Part shown: in pieces, positions 54,758 through 63,463 of the stretch
How the letters are laid out: each line of letters begins with the position of its first letter
How positions within the stretch are numbered: position 1 is the stretch's first letter
Assembly (NCBI GenBank): GCA_020161775.1
Contig: JAIUOW010000010.1
Location: 62,001 to 126,000 of the forward strand
Length of the DNA stretch: 64,000 nt
Direction of reading: 5' to 3'
Source: Pseudomonadota bacterium
Lineage (GTDB): Bacteria > Pseudomonadota > Gammaproteobacteria > Burkholderiales > Burkholderiaceae_C
Notes under the pieces: model-generated
Seen by the model: only the letters and a program-made list of their open reading frames with translations
Databases searched by the model: none
Told to the model about the DNA's origin: nothing
Position numbers and translations under genes: made by a program

Positions 54758-55398
54758 TGGCGGGGGAGTTGGAGGAGGGCCTGCGCGCCGGGGCGGCCGA
54801 GTTGGGCCTGGCGCTGACCGACGCGCAGGTTGCGCAGCTGCTCGCATACCAGGCCCTGATCCAGAAATGGACCCAGGTCTACAACCTGACCGCCGTGCGC
54901 GACCCGCAGGAAATGCTGACGCATCACCTGCTGGACAGCCTGGCGGCGGTCGCGCCGCTGCGGCGGCAGACCGGCGGGCAACCCGTCCGGCTGTTGGATG
55001 TTGGCTCCGGTGCCGGCCTGCCCGGCGCTGTTTTTGCCATCTGCTGTCCGGAGGTGGACGTCAGCTGTGTGGACACCGTGGCCAAAAAGGCGGCCTTCAT
55101 CCAGCAGGTGGCCGTGAGCCTGAAGCTGCCGAACCTGCGTGGTGTCCATGCCCGCGTCGAGAACCTGACCGGCCCATTCGACGTGGTCAGCTCCCGCGCC
55201 TTTGCCTCGCTGGCCGACTTCGTGAACTGGTCGGACGGGGCGCTGGGGCAGGGCGGTGTCTGGTTGGCCATGAAGGGCAAGCACCCCGCCGACGAAATCG
55301 CGGCCCTGCCGGCCGGCGTCGGCGTGTTTCACGTGGAACAACTGTCCGTTCCGGGCTTGGGCGCCGACCGCTGCATCGTCTGGTTGCGGCGCACGTAA
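54757..55398 (+). CDS. rsmG: 16S rRNA (guanine527-N7)-methyltransferase RsmG
   Basis: 213 residues. It has an N-terminal helix with VYNLTAVRDPQEMLTHHLLDSLA, the SAM-binding motif LLDVGSGAGLPG and VSSRAFASL later. It methylates N7 of G527 in 16S rRNA. Its ATG shares one base with the mnmG stop. A parS-like site with one mismatch lies at 55325-55340. Confidence 0.96.
   Translation: MAGELEEGLRAGAAELGLALTDAQVAQLLAYQALIQKWTQVYNLTAVRDPQEMLTHHLLDSLAAVAPLRRQTGGQPVRLLDVGSGAGLPGAVFAICCPEVDVSCVDTVAKKAAFIQQVAVSLKLPNLRGVHARVENLTGPFDVVSSRAFASLADFVNWSDGALGQGGVWLAMKGKHPADEIAALPAGVGVFHVEQLSVPGLGADRCIVWLRRT
55325..55340. other. parS: parS-like site 3 (one mismatch)
   Basis: TGTTTCACGTGGAACA differs from the parS consensus at one position (G for A at position 12). 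It lies near the 3' end of rsmG. ParB tolerance of this change is plausible but unproven. Confidence 0.7.
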
Positions 55399-55454
55399 CG
55401 TAAACTCGGTCTCTCGCGACGGCTATCCCGCCGTCCTTCACCAAGAGGGTTCCC

Positions 55455-56069
55455 ATGTTCGGCATTGCAGATTACGGCGCATTCGTCGTCGCCATCATCG
55501 TTTTCCTGGCGATTCCGGGTCCCGGCAACCTGGCCCTGGTGACCTCGACGAGCAAAGGCGGTATGCCGGGCGGCCTGGCGGCCACCTTCGGGGTGATCGC
55601 CGGGGACCAGGTCCTGATGTGGATGGCGGTGGGTGGCGTTGCGGCATTGCTGACCGCCTACCCCGCAGCCTTCCATGCCGTGCAGTGGCTGGGCGCCGCC
55701 TACCTGGCCTGGCTGGGGTTCAAGATGCTCGTCGCCAAGCCCGGCGACGCGCCGGTGCTCAACTTCGAGCCGCGCCACTACTTCAAGCAGGCGCTGTTCA
55801 TCACCCTGCTCAACCCCAAGGCCATCGTGTTCTACATGGCGTTCTTCCCGCTGTTCGTGGACCCGGCCCGCCACCAGGGGCTGCTGACCTTCGGCGTCAT
55901 GGCGCTGACGATCGCGGTGCTGACCTTTGCCTATGGCCTGGGCGCCACGCTGCTCACGCACTTTCTGGCCGAGCGCATGCGCGCCAACCCGGTGGTGGGG
56001 CGTGTGCTGGAAAAATTGGCCGGGGTGTTCCTCATCGGGTTTGGCGTCAAGCTCGCCCTGACCAAGTAA
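55455..56069 (+). CDS. LysE/RhtB family exporter
   Basis: 204 residues with six membrane helices. Family motifs are FLAIPGPGNLALVTSTSKGG and the later FITLLNPKAIVFYMAFFPLF. Members export amino acids or similar small molecules. It sits between rsmG and parA on the same strand, 6 bp before parA, so it is probably cotranscribed with parA. Confidence 0.9.
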   Translation: MFGIADYGAFVVAIIVFLAIPGPGNLALVTSTSKGGMPGGLAATFGVIAGDQVLMWMAVGGVAALLTAYPAAFHAVQWLGAAYLAWLGFKMLVAKPGDAPVLNFEPRHYFKQALFITLLNPKAIVFYMAFFPLFVDPARHQGLLTFGVMALTIAVLTFAYGLGATLLTHFLAERMRANPVVGRVLEKLAGVFLIGFGVKLALTK

Positions 56070-56075
56070 ATCCAG

Positions 56076-56846
56076 ATGGCCAAAATTTTTTGCGTTGCCA
56101 ACCAGAAGGGCGGCGTCGGCAAGACCACCACCACCGTCAACCTCGCCGCCGGGCTGGCCAAGATCGGCCAGCGCGTGCTCATGGTCGACCTGGACCCGCA
56201 GGGCAACGCCACCATGGGCTCGGGCGTGGACAAGCGCAAGCTCGAACTCACGGTCTACGACGTGCTGCTTGAATCGGCGTCCGTCAAGGAAGCCGCCGTC
56301 TTCTCGGACAAGTGCGGCTACCACGTGCTGGGCGCCAACCGCGAACTGGCCGGGGCCGAGGTCGAGCTGGTCGAGCTGGACCGCCGCGACAAGCGCCTCA
56401 AGCAGGCGCTGGCCGAGGTCGCCACCGACTACGACTTCGTGCTGATCGACTGCCCGCCTTCCCTGAGCATGCTCACCCTCAACGGCCTGTGCTGCGCGCA
56501 TGGCGTGATCGTGCCCATGCAGTGCGAGTACTTCGCGCTCGAGGGGCTGACCGACCTGGTCAACACCATCAAGCAGGTGCATGCCAACCTCAACCCCGAC
56601 CTGCAGATCATCGGCCTGTTGCGCGTCATGTTCGACCCGCGCATCACCCTGCAGCAGCAGGTCAGCGAACAGCTCAAGGCCCACTTTGGCGACAAGGTGT
56701 TCAACACCGTGATCCCGCGCAACGTGCGCCTGGCCGAGGCGCCCAGCTATGGCCTGCCCGGCGTGGTGTTTGACCCGGCCGCGCGCGGCAGCCAGGCGTT
56801 CGTGGATTTCGCGGCCGAGATGGTCGAGCGCATCCGCAAGATGTGA
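56076..56846 (+). CDS. parA: Chromosome partitioning ATPase ParA
   Basis: 256 residues. The deviant Walker A ANQKGGVGKTTTTVNLAAGLA starts the protein; DLDPQGNATMGSG and LIDCPPSLSMLTLNGL follow. It lacks an N-terminal helix-turn-helix, so it is the chromosomal (Soj-like) type. ParA-ATP binds nucleoid DNA and moves ParB-parS complexes. parB lies 583 bp downstream, with one hydrolase gene between them. Confidence 0.96.
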   Translation: MAKIFCVANQKGGVGKTTTTVNLAAGLAKIGQRVLMVDLDPQGNATMGSGVDKRKLELTVYDVLLESASVKEAAVFSDKCGYHVLGANRELAGAEVELVELDRRDKRLKQALAEVATDYDFVLIDCPPSLSMLTLNGLCCAHGVIVPMQCEYFALEGLTDLVNTIKQVHANLNPDLQIIGLLRVMFDPRITLQQQVSEQLKAHFGDKVFNTVIPRNVRLAEAPSYGLPGVVFDPAARGSQAFVDFAAEMVERIRKM

Positions 56847-56863
56847 TGCCCATGCGAATTGAT

Positions 56864-56884
56864 TTGCTATCAAAAAAATAGCAA
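56864..56884. repeat. Small hairpin overlapping the start of a hydrolase gene
   Basis: TTGCTAT-CAAAAAA-ATAGCAA: 7-bp arms with a 7-nt loop. Its last base is the A of the ATG at 56884. No ribosome-binding site is seen between the hairpin and the start codon. It looks like a short dispersed inverted repeat. Confidence 0.5.
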
Positions 56885-57423
56885 TGAAGCCTTCCAACGT
56901 CCTGATCCTGCCGGGTTGGCAAAACAGCGGCCCGCAGCACTGGCAAAGCCTGTGGGAAAGCAGGCACGGCTATGTGCGGGTGGACCAGCACGACTGGGAC
57001 CACCCGCTGCGCGGTGACTGGGTCACGCGTCTGGAGGAAGTGGTGCTCTCGCATGACGAGCCCGTGGTGCTGGTGGCCCACAGCCTGGGCTGCATGCTCA
57101 CAGCGGCCTGGGCCGCCATCAGCCAGAACACCCACCGCGTCAAGGGCGCGCTGCTGGTGGCGCCGGGGGACCCGGAACGCGAGGAACTGCGCGCCGCGCT
57201 GCACAGCTGGGTGCCGGTGGAGCTGGGGCGCCTGCCGTTCACCAGCGTGCTGCTGGGCAGCCGCACCGACCCGTATTGCGCGATCGAGCGTTCGCGCCTG
57301 TTTGCGCATTGCTGGGGCTCGCAGTTCATGGACTACGGCGACTGCGGCCACATCAATGCCGACTCCGGCCTGGGCAGCTGGCCAGAAGGTCATGTGCTTT
57401 TGCAGGATTTGATGAAAGATTAA
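56884..57423 (+). CDS. RBBP9/YdeN-type serine hydrolase
   Basis: 179 residues of alpha/beta-hydrolase fold, the short RBBP9/YdeN type. The start is VLILPGWQNSGPQHWQSLWE, the nucleophile Ser lies in VAHSLGCML, and the catalytic His in DCGHINADSGLG. It is inserted between parA and parB, 6 bp before parB. The start overlaps a small hairpin and has no visible ribosome-binding site, so translation initiation is uncertain. Confidence 0.85.
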   Translation: MKPSNVLILPGWQNSGPQHWQSLWESRHGYVRVDQHDWDHPLRGDWVTRLEEVVLSHDEPVVLVAHSLGCMLTAAWAAISQNTHRVKGALLVAPGDPEREELRAALHSWVPVELGRLPFTSVLLGSRTDPYCAIERSRLFAHCWGSQFMDYGDCGHINADSGLGSWPEGHVLLQDLMKD

Positions 57424-57429
57424 AAGAAG

Positions 57430-58359
57430 ATGGTTACCAAGAAACCCAAAGGCCTCGGCCGCGGACTCGAAGCCCTGCTGGGCCCCAAGGTCGAGGAGTC
57501 CTCCACGGACAACCAGCCGTCCAACCCTGGCTTGCCCGCATCGCTGCGGCTGGCGGACATGGTGCCCGGCATGTACCAGCCGCGCACCCGCATGGACGAA
57601 GGCGCGCTGTACGAGCTGGCCGAGAGCATCAAGGCGCAAGGCATCATGCAGCCCATCCTGGTGCGCCAGCTCGTCAACGGCGACGCGCAGGGCAACAACG
57701 CCGGCAAGTACGAAATCATCGCGGGCGAGCGGCGTTTCCGCGCGGCGAAACTCGCGGGGCTGGACAGCGTGCCGGTGCTGGTGCGCGACGTGCCCAACGA
57801 AGCCGCCGCCGCCATGGCGCTGATCGAGAACATCCAGCGCGAGGACCTGAACCCGCTCGAAGAGGCGCAGGGCCTGCAGCGGCTGGTCAAGGAATTTGGC
57901 CTCACGCACGAGCTGGCCGCGCAGGCCGTGGGCCGCTCGCGCAGCGCCGCCAGCAACCTGCTGCGCCTGCTCAACCTGGCCGACCCGGTGCAGACCATGC
58001 TGATGGCCGGCGACCTGGACATGGGCCACGCGCGCGCGCTGCTGGCGCTGGACCGCGCGGCGCAGATCACGGCGGCCAACCAGATCGCCGCCAAAAAAAT
58101 GTCGGTGCGCGAAGCCGAGAGCCTGGTCAAGAAGCTCGGCGCCGAATTCAACCTGGTCTCGCCCAAGCCCAAGAAAGAAAAATCCCGCGACCTCAAGCGC
58201 GTGGAAGAAGAGCTGTCCGACCTGCTCACGGCCGAGGTCGAGGTCCGTGTGAAAAAGCGCGTCAAGCGCCACGGCCGCACCGAGGAGATGGGCGAACTCG
58301 CGATCCACTTCGGCTCGCTGGACGAACTGAACGGGTTGATCGAAAAGCTCCGGGGCTGA
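57430..58359 (+). CDS. parB: Chromosome partitioning protein ParB
   Basis: 309 residues. It begins with a basic GLGRGLEALLG motif. The CTP-binding ParB/Srx domain (MYQPRTRMDEGALYELAESIKAQGIMQPILVR; GERRFRAAKLAGL) is followed by a helix-turn-helix (QAVGRSRSAASNLLRLLNL) and a C-terminal dimerisation domain. It binds parS and spreads. Three parS sites lie 2-3 kb upstream in mnmG and rsmG. Confidence 0.97.
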   Translation: MVTKKPKGLGRGLEALLGPKVEESSTDNQPSNPGLPASLRLADMVPGMYQPRTRMDEGALYELAESIKAQGIMQPILVRQLVNGDAQGNNAGKYEIIAGERRFRAAKLAGLDSVPVLVRDVPNEAAAAMALIENIQREDLNPLEEAQGLQRLVKEFGLTHELAAQAVGRSRSAASNLLRLLNLADPVQTMLMAGDLDMGHARALLALDRAAQITAANQIAAKKMSVREAESLVKKLGAEFNLVSPKPKKEKSRDLKRVEEELSDLLTAEVEVRVKKRVKRHGRTEEMGELAIHFGSLDELNGLIEKLRG

Positions 58360-58361
58360 GC

Positions 58362-58832
58362 ATGCGAAGCGCGCTGGTCGTGTTGCTCCTGGCCGTGCTT
58401 CCTGCCACTGCCCAGGACCGCACCAACGCCTTCAACGACCCGTTCGAGCAGGTCACGCGCGCCATCGCGAATTGCCCCGTGCCCGCCGGGCCGCTGTACA
58501 CCGCGCAGGAGGCGCGCGACGCGGCGCACGTGCGCTCGCACCACGGCACGAGCTGTTACCGCTCGGGCCGGTGCCGGCTGCCCAACTCGTACCTTTATGA
58601 CGCCGAGCTGATCCCGCGCGTGGTGCAGTACATCCGCGCGGACGGCCGCTTCAACGACACCAGCCTGTGGGTCGTGGGTGAGCGGCGGCTGGTGTGGCTG
58701 GCCGGCTGCGTCAATTCACGCGAGCAGGCCGATGCCCTGCACCAGGCCGTCATGCTGGTGGACGACGTGATGGGCACCATCGACTACCTCGCCCTGCCGG
58801 GCGAGGCGCCGCGCTACGAGCTGAAGAAATAG
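58362..58832 (+). CDS. Secreted BON-domain-like protein
   Basis: 156 residues from the ATG at 58362, 2 bp after the parB stop. A short signal peptide (MRSALVVLLLAVLPATAQ) is followed by a Cys-containing segment and a BON-like domain (SLWVVGERRLVWLAGCVNSREQADALHQAVMLVDDVMGTIDYL). BON domains are found in periplasmic and osmotic-stress proteins and may bind lipid. The domain call is tentative. Confidence 0.65.
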   Translation: MRSALVVLLLAVLPATAQDRTNAFNDPFEQVTRAIANCPVPAGPLYTAQEARDAAHVRSHHGTSCYRSGRCRLPNSYLYDAELIPRVVQYIRADGRFNDTSLWVVGERRLVWLAGCVNSREQADALHQAVMLVDDVMGTIDYLALPGEAPRYELKK

Positions 58833-58853
58833 CGGCGCGCCTGCGCCGCCGCG

Positions 58854-59840
58854 TCAGGACTCCACGGTCACGCCCGCGGCCTTGATCACCTTGGTCCACT
58901 TCACGATCTCGGCCTGCAGGTAGTCCGAGAACTCGGCGGGCCCGCCGGCCACCACGTCGGCGCCCAGTTTGCCCAGGCGGTCGCGCACGTCGGGCACGGC
59001 CAGGATCTTCGAGATGGCCGCGTGCAGCGACGCGACGATGGGCGCGGGCGTACCGGCCGGGGCCAGCACGCCGCCCCACGACGTGGACTCAAAGCCCGGC
59101 ACGGCCTCGGCCACCGTGGGGTACTGGGCCAGCGACTTCGGCCGCGTCCTGGACGCCGTGCCCAGCACGCGCAGCCGGCCGCCGGCGATGTTGGCGGTGG
59201 CCGCGATCGACGTGGCGAACGTCATGGTCACGTGGCCGCCGATCAGGTCCGTCATGGCCGGCACGTCACCCTTGTACGGCACGTGCACGATGTCGATGCC
59301 GGCCATGTCCTTGAACAGCTCCGCCGTCAGGTGCGTGGCCGAGCCGGGCCCGCCGGAGGCGAACTTGACCGCCTTGGGGTTGGCCTTGGCATGGGCGATC
59401 AGCTCCTGCGTGGTGCGCCACGGCGAGCTGGCGTTGACCAGCAGCACGATGGGCACCGTGGTGGTCAGCGTGACGGGCGCAAAGCTCTTGATCGGGTCGA
59501 ACGGCATCTTGGGGTACAGGCCCGCGTTGATGGCGTTGGGGCCCACGTTGCCCATGAGGATGGTGTAACCGTCGGCCGGGGACTTGGCCACCAGATCCAG
59601 CGCCACGATGCCGTTGGCGCCCGGCTTGTTGTCCACCAGGAACGGCTGGCCGTAGGCCTCGGACAGCTTGTCGGCCAGCAGGCGCGCGGTCACGTCGGAC
59701 GCGCCGCCGGGCGGGTAGGGCACGACAAAGCGCACGGCCTTCGTGGGATAGGCGGGCGCCTGCGCAAAAGCCGGCAGCACGCCAGCCAGGGGCAGCGCGG
59801 CCAGGCTGCGGACCAGGGTACGGCGGTTGGAATCACTCAT
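58854..59840 (-). CDS. Bug/TctC-type extracytoplasmic solute receptor
   Basis: 328 residues of the tripartite tricarboxylate transporter receptor family. The signal peptide (SLAALPLAGVLPAFAQ) is followed by KAVRFVVPYPPGGASDVTARLLADKL, typical of these receptors. Such proteins are greatly expanded in Burkholderiales and bind carboxylates. The transporter membrane genes are absent. It is followed, on the same strand, by an FAD oxidoreductase gene lying upstream, and is presumably coregulated with it by the divergent LysR protein. Confidence 0.92.
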   Translation of the reverse strand: MSDSNRRTLVRSLAALPLAGVLPAFAQAPAYPTKAVRFVVPYPPGGASDVTARLLADKLSEAYGQPFLVDNKPGANGIVALDLVAKSPADGYTILMGNVGPNAINAGLYPKMPFDPIKSFAPVTLTTTVPIVLLVNASSPWRTTQELIAHAKANPKAVKFASGGPGSATHLTAELFKDMAGIDIVHVPYKGDVPAMTDLIGGHVTMTFATSIAATANIAGGRLRVLGTASRTRPKSLAQYPTVAEAVPGFESTSWGGVLAPAGTPAPIVASLHAAISKILAVPDVRDRLGKLGADVVAGGPAEFSDYLQAEIVKWTKVIKAAGVTVES

Positions 59841-59896
59841 GTCATCACCTTTCGTCTCTTGATTAGGAATTGTGGGAAGGCAGCGCGGCCGGCGCG

Positions 59897-61267
59897 TCAG
59901 GCGGTGGCGGCCTGCGTTTCAAGGAACACGCCGGCCTCGCGCAGCGCGGGCTGCAGCGTGGCCATGGGCAGCCCGGCGGCGGCCGTGCCGGTTTTGGCGC
60001 ACAGGGCGGCGGCGATGCCGGCGGCTTCGCCGGTGGTCATGCACGGCGCCATGTTGCGCGTGGCGCCATGCGCGTACTGGCTGACCGAAATGCAGCGGCC
60101 CGCGACCCAGACGTTCTCGGTCTTCTGCGGCACCAGGCAGCGGTAGGGAATGTCGTACGCGCCGTCGCCGCCCACGTCGATGTGCTCCTGCGACTTGCCG
60201 TCGGGGTGGTGGATGTCCACCGGGAAGCAGCCCTGGCCGATGGCGTCGTCAAAGCGCGCGCCCACGCGGATGTCCTCTTCGTTCAGTTCGTACAGGCCTT
60301 GCACGTTGCGCGTCTCGCGAACGCCCACGAAGGCGTTGGGCATGAACGACGCGTGCTCGAAGCCCGGCACGCGCGCGCGCATGAACGCCGCCAGCTTCTG
60401 CAGCTGCGCCGTCAGTTCCACGGTGGCGCGCGACAGCGCGAGCGGGTCGTTGCCGTCGATGTTCGCCAGGCGGCTGCCGTTGATGTTGAGCTGGTCCGGC
60501 CACACGGTGTTGGTCCAGAACTGGTGGTTGTCGTGGTCGTATACGCCCAGGTCGCGCAGCTCCTGGTTCCAGCGCGTGAACGTGCCGTGGAAATACACGG
60601 GGAACGGGCCGTCCACGCCGCGCTTGGTGGCCCAGGCGGCCTCGAACTCCGACAGCGCCTCGCAGGCGCGGCGCGTGTCCACCGACACGGCGCGCATCAT
60701 CATCGACACCGGCTGCATGGCGCCGCTGCCGGGCCAGCCGGTGCGCGCGGGCGCGCCCGCCATCACGGCCAGGTCGGCATCGCCGGTGGCGTCCACGAAG
60801 CTGCGCGCCTGGATGTAGCCGAGCTTGCTCTTGCTGCACACCAGCACGCGGCGCACGTGGCCGCCCTGCGCGTCGGCGTCCACCAGCGCGGTGTTGTACA
60901 GGATGGTGACGCCAGCCTCGGCCAGCATGGCGGTGGTCTCCATGCGGAACAGGTCGGCGTCCACCGGCGTCACCGAATGCACATAGCCGCTGGGCAGCGG
61001 CACATGGCCCACGGCGCCGCCCTGCTCGACCAGGCGGTCCACGATCTCCTGCGCCAGGCCATAGACCACCTGCTTGCCGTAGCGCGTCTTGTAGGTGTGG
61101 ATGCACAGGCCCGTGGCCGCGTTGCCGCCGATGAAGGGGCGCGGCTCCAGCAGCACGGTGCGCGCGCCCTGGCGGGCGGCGGCCAGGGCCGCGCAGATGC
61201 CGGTCACGCCGGCGCCGGCCACCAGCACGTCGAAGGTGTCGTTGATGAGATTGGAGGGGGAGAGCAT
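59897..61267 (-). CDS. FAD-dependent oxidoreductase
   Basis: 456 residues with an N-terminal Rossmann fold: DVLVAGAGVTGICAALAAARQGARTVLLE and the family's GGNAATGL. A later IQARSFVDATGDADLA and C-terminal NVWVAGRCISVSQYAHGATRNMAPCMTTGEAAGIAAAL fit the FAD_oxidored-type (fumarate reductase-like) family. Its substrate is unknown; being next to a carboxylate receptor suggests an organic acid. It is divergent from the LysR gene, sharing a 111-bp intergenic region. Confidence 0.85.
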   Translation of the reverse strand: MLSPSNLINDTFDVLVAGAGVTGICAALAAARQGARTVLLEPRPFIGGNAATGLCIHTYKTRYGKQVVYGLAQEIVDRLVEQGGAVGHVPLPSGYVHSVTPVDADLFRMETTAMLAEAGVTILYNTALVDADAQGGHVRRVLVCSKSKLGYIQARSFVDATGDADLAVMAGAPARTGWPGSGAMQPVSMMMRAVSVDTRRACEALSEFEAAWATKRGVDGPFPVYFHGTFTRWNQELRDLGVYDHDNHQFWTNTVWPDQLNINGSRLANIDGNDPLALSRATVELTAQLQKLAAFMRARVPGFEHASFMPNAFVGVRETRNVQGLYELNEEDIRVGARFDDAIGQGCFPVDIHHPDGKSQEHIDVGGDGAYDIPYRCLVPQKTENVWVAGRCISVSQYAHGATRNMAPCMTTGEAAGIAAALCAKTGTAAAGLPMATLQPALREAGVFLETQAATA

Positions 61268-61339
61268 GTCAGGCAGTCAAGGTTGGTCAGGGAAGCGCCG
61301 CAGTGTGGCCCGGCAGGAGGCGAAAAACAATTGATTAAT

Positions 61340-61357
61340 ATTGATTGTTTTATCAAT
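61340..61357. promoter_or_regulatory. Probable LysR-type operator
   Basis: ATTGAT-TGTTTT-ATCAAT, a perfect 6-bp inverted repeat with 6-nt spacer, contains a T-N11-A core. It lies in the AT-rich patch of the 111-bp region between the divergent LysR and FAD-oxidoreductase genes. It is suited to autoregulation and control of the divergent operon. Confidence 0.6.
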
Positions 61358-61378
61358 TCTGCTGATGATTCGTCCGAC

Positions 61379-62302
61379 ATGAACCTCACCCTGCGGCACC
61401 TGCGCGGCTTCGTGGCCGTGGCCCAGATGGGCAGCTTTTCGGCGGCCGCCCAGCGGCTGCACCTGACCCAGTCGGCACTGAGCATGCTGGTGCGGGGGCT
61501 GGAAGCCGACCTGGGCGTGCAGCTGTTCGAGCGCACCACGCGCCAGGTCAAGCTGACCGACGCCGGGCGCGACTTCCTGCCGCAGGCCGAGCAGTTGCTG
61601 GTGGACCTGCACCACGCGGTGGCGCAGACGCGCTCACGCGCGGCGCGGGCCAGCGGACGCCTAGTGATCGCGGTGACGCCGACCTTTGCCGTCACGCGGC
61701 TGCCGTCCATCCTGGCGGCGTACCAGCGTGAGCATCCGCAGGTGCAGCTGGTGCTGCGCGACGACGCCACGCCCGCGCGCATCCAGCGGCTGGTCCAGGA
61801 CGGCGAAGTGGACCTGGGCATCGGCCCGGTCAACCGCGCGCAGGCCGAACTGCTGGTGGTGGAGGTGCTCATGCACGACGGCCTGGTGCTGGCCTGCCCG
61901 GTCGGCCATGCACTGGCCCGCGACGCCGCCGTGCCCTGGCGCGCGCTGGCAGGCCACCCGCTGATCGGCTTCGCCTCGGACAACGCGCTGCAGCAGCTCG
62001 TCAACGGCACGGCCGACGCGCTGGGGCTGGCGCTGCCGGTGCATTGCGAGGTGTCGTCCATCGCCACCGCCGTGGCGTTGGTGGAGGGCGGCATGGGGGT
62101 GAGCGTGCTGCCGTCGTACATCCGCAGCGTGGGCGGGCCGCAGCGCCTGCAGCTGCGCCCGCTGGTGGAGCCGGCCGTGCAGCGCGAACTGTGCCTGCTG
62201 TCGCTGCGCGACCGGGCGATGCCGCCCGCGGCCCAGGCTTTTGCGCAGATGCTGCGCAGGCAGGTGGCGCGCCAGGATGGCGGCGTGGCGCAGGGCCCAT
62301 GA
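61379..62302 (+). CDS. LysR-family transcriptional regulator
   Basis: 307 residues from the ATG at 61379. The N-terminal winged helix (LRHLRGFVAVAQMGSFSAAAQRLHLTQSALSMLVRGLEADLGVQLFERT) is standard, followed by a LysR substrate-binding domain. It probably controls the divergent FAD oxidoreductase and Bug receptor genes through the inverted repeat at 61340-61357. Confidence 0.92.
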   Translation: MNLTLRHLRGFVAVAQMGSFSAAAQRLHLTQSALSMLVRGLEADLGVQLFERTTRQVKLTDAGRDFLPQAEQLLVDLHHAVAQTRSRAARASGRLVIAVTPTFAVTRLPSILAAYQREHPQVQLVLRDDATPARIQRLVQDGEVDLGIGPVNRAQAELLVVEVLMHDGLVLACPVGHALARDAAVPWRALAGHPLIGFASDNALQQLVNGTADALGLALPVHCEVSSIATAVALVEGGMGVSVLPSYIRSVGGPQRLQLRPLVEPAVQRELCLLSLRDRAMPPAAQAFAQMLRRQVARQDGGVAQGP

Positions 62303-62348
62303 TGTTTTCGGGTTCAGCGCGCGCTTGATCGTGCGCGTCAGGTCCACC

Positions 62349-63457
62349 TTAAGGTGAAGCAGGTGCTGTTCCCACAAGGCCGGGAAAAGGCGCTACCTCA
62401 AGCATGGACGCAAGGGTGGCCAAGGTGAAAACACGTCCTTCGGTATCCCGTACCACTGGACCCAGTGCATCGTTCACACGCGCCCATCCGATGCCACCAA
62501 GCACAGCCACGAGGGGCACGCCGCCCAAGCGGACTGCTTCGTCGCGCAGCCGCTCAAAGCGCAACGCCTTGTCTCTCGCGGTGCCACCGTTATTCGTGCC
62601 TTTGCACTCCAGCATCGCGCGTAGCGCGCCAGAACCGTCGAACACGACGAAATCGGGCGCAGGGGTGACACGGACTTCGAACGGCGGGCGATGTCCTCTT
62701 GGTTATGGGCACCGGTACGAATGTGCGGGACCCGGTGCTCGCGAAACAACGCCTCCACGGCGTCTTCGATCAAATCTCCCCGCCGTGTTGATGTTGCGTC
62801 CAACAGCTGACGGAATGCGCCGCCATAGTGCCGCTGATGAAGAAAAACGTCGTATGGAACGCCTCGGCGCGCGTAGTCTCTAACGGTCGCCCACCCCTCG
62901 TGGGTATCCGGTTTTTCCTGTTTACTTTTAAGCCCTGTTGGCGGTTCACCGAACAACGTTCCGTCCATAACGGCGGCGATAGTCAACGCAGCCACGCGAG
63001 CTTGATCGGCATGCGTGGCGGTTCCCTTGCGTTCCATGGAATCGATCTTGCCTGCACTCAGCGCGGCGAGTTCGAGAGGTGCTGCTGCCAGCAGCGTCGA
63101 ATGAGCAAACTCCTCCTTCGTCAAGCCCAGCATGGTCCGAAAAACCAAGAGTGTCTTTGGAGAGATCACTAGCAAACGTGTCAAGGTATCTTCGTCGACG
63201 CGTTCGAAGCCCTGAGTTTGCGCGCTGGCGACAGCGTAGGCGGCATTGAAATGTTCACGCTCATAAAAGGTGGCCTCGTGCACATACGCGAAGTCTGGAG
63301 CAAGATGCTCCAGATACAGACTGCGTGCAATACCCGCATAAATGGCCGGATGTTCAGCCGTGCCGTGGCGTTGCGGGACCAAGCGGATCTGAGCGACTCT
63401 CTGGTTCCACCCTTGCGCGCTCGCGACGCGCTGGACCGTTTCATCAATGGCCGTCAT
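62349..63457 (-). pseudogene. Type II restriction endonuclease gene, frameshifted
   Basis: The first ~258 codons (63457 down to about 62684) run in one frame, ending the meaningful sequence near HIRTGAHNQEDIAR. The rest is in the other frame down to 62349, starting FEVRVTPAPDFVVFDGSG and including AMLECKGTNNGG. A one-base loss near 62680-62690 would explain it. PDFVVFD ... ECK is a PD-(D/E)XK nuclease core, split from its N-terminus by the shift. There is no slippery heptamer. It starts 6 bp after the methyltransferase gene, so the two form a restriction-modification operon. It is AT-richer than its neighbours. Confidence 0.7.
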
Positions 63458-63463
63458 GAAAGA

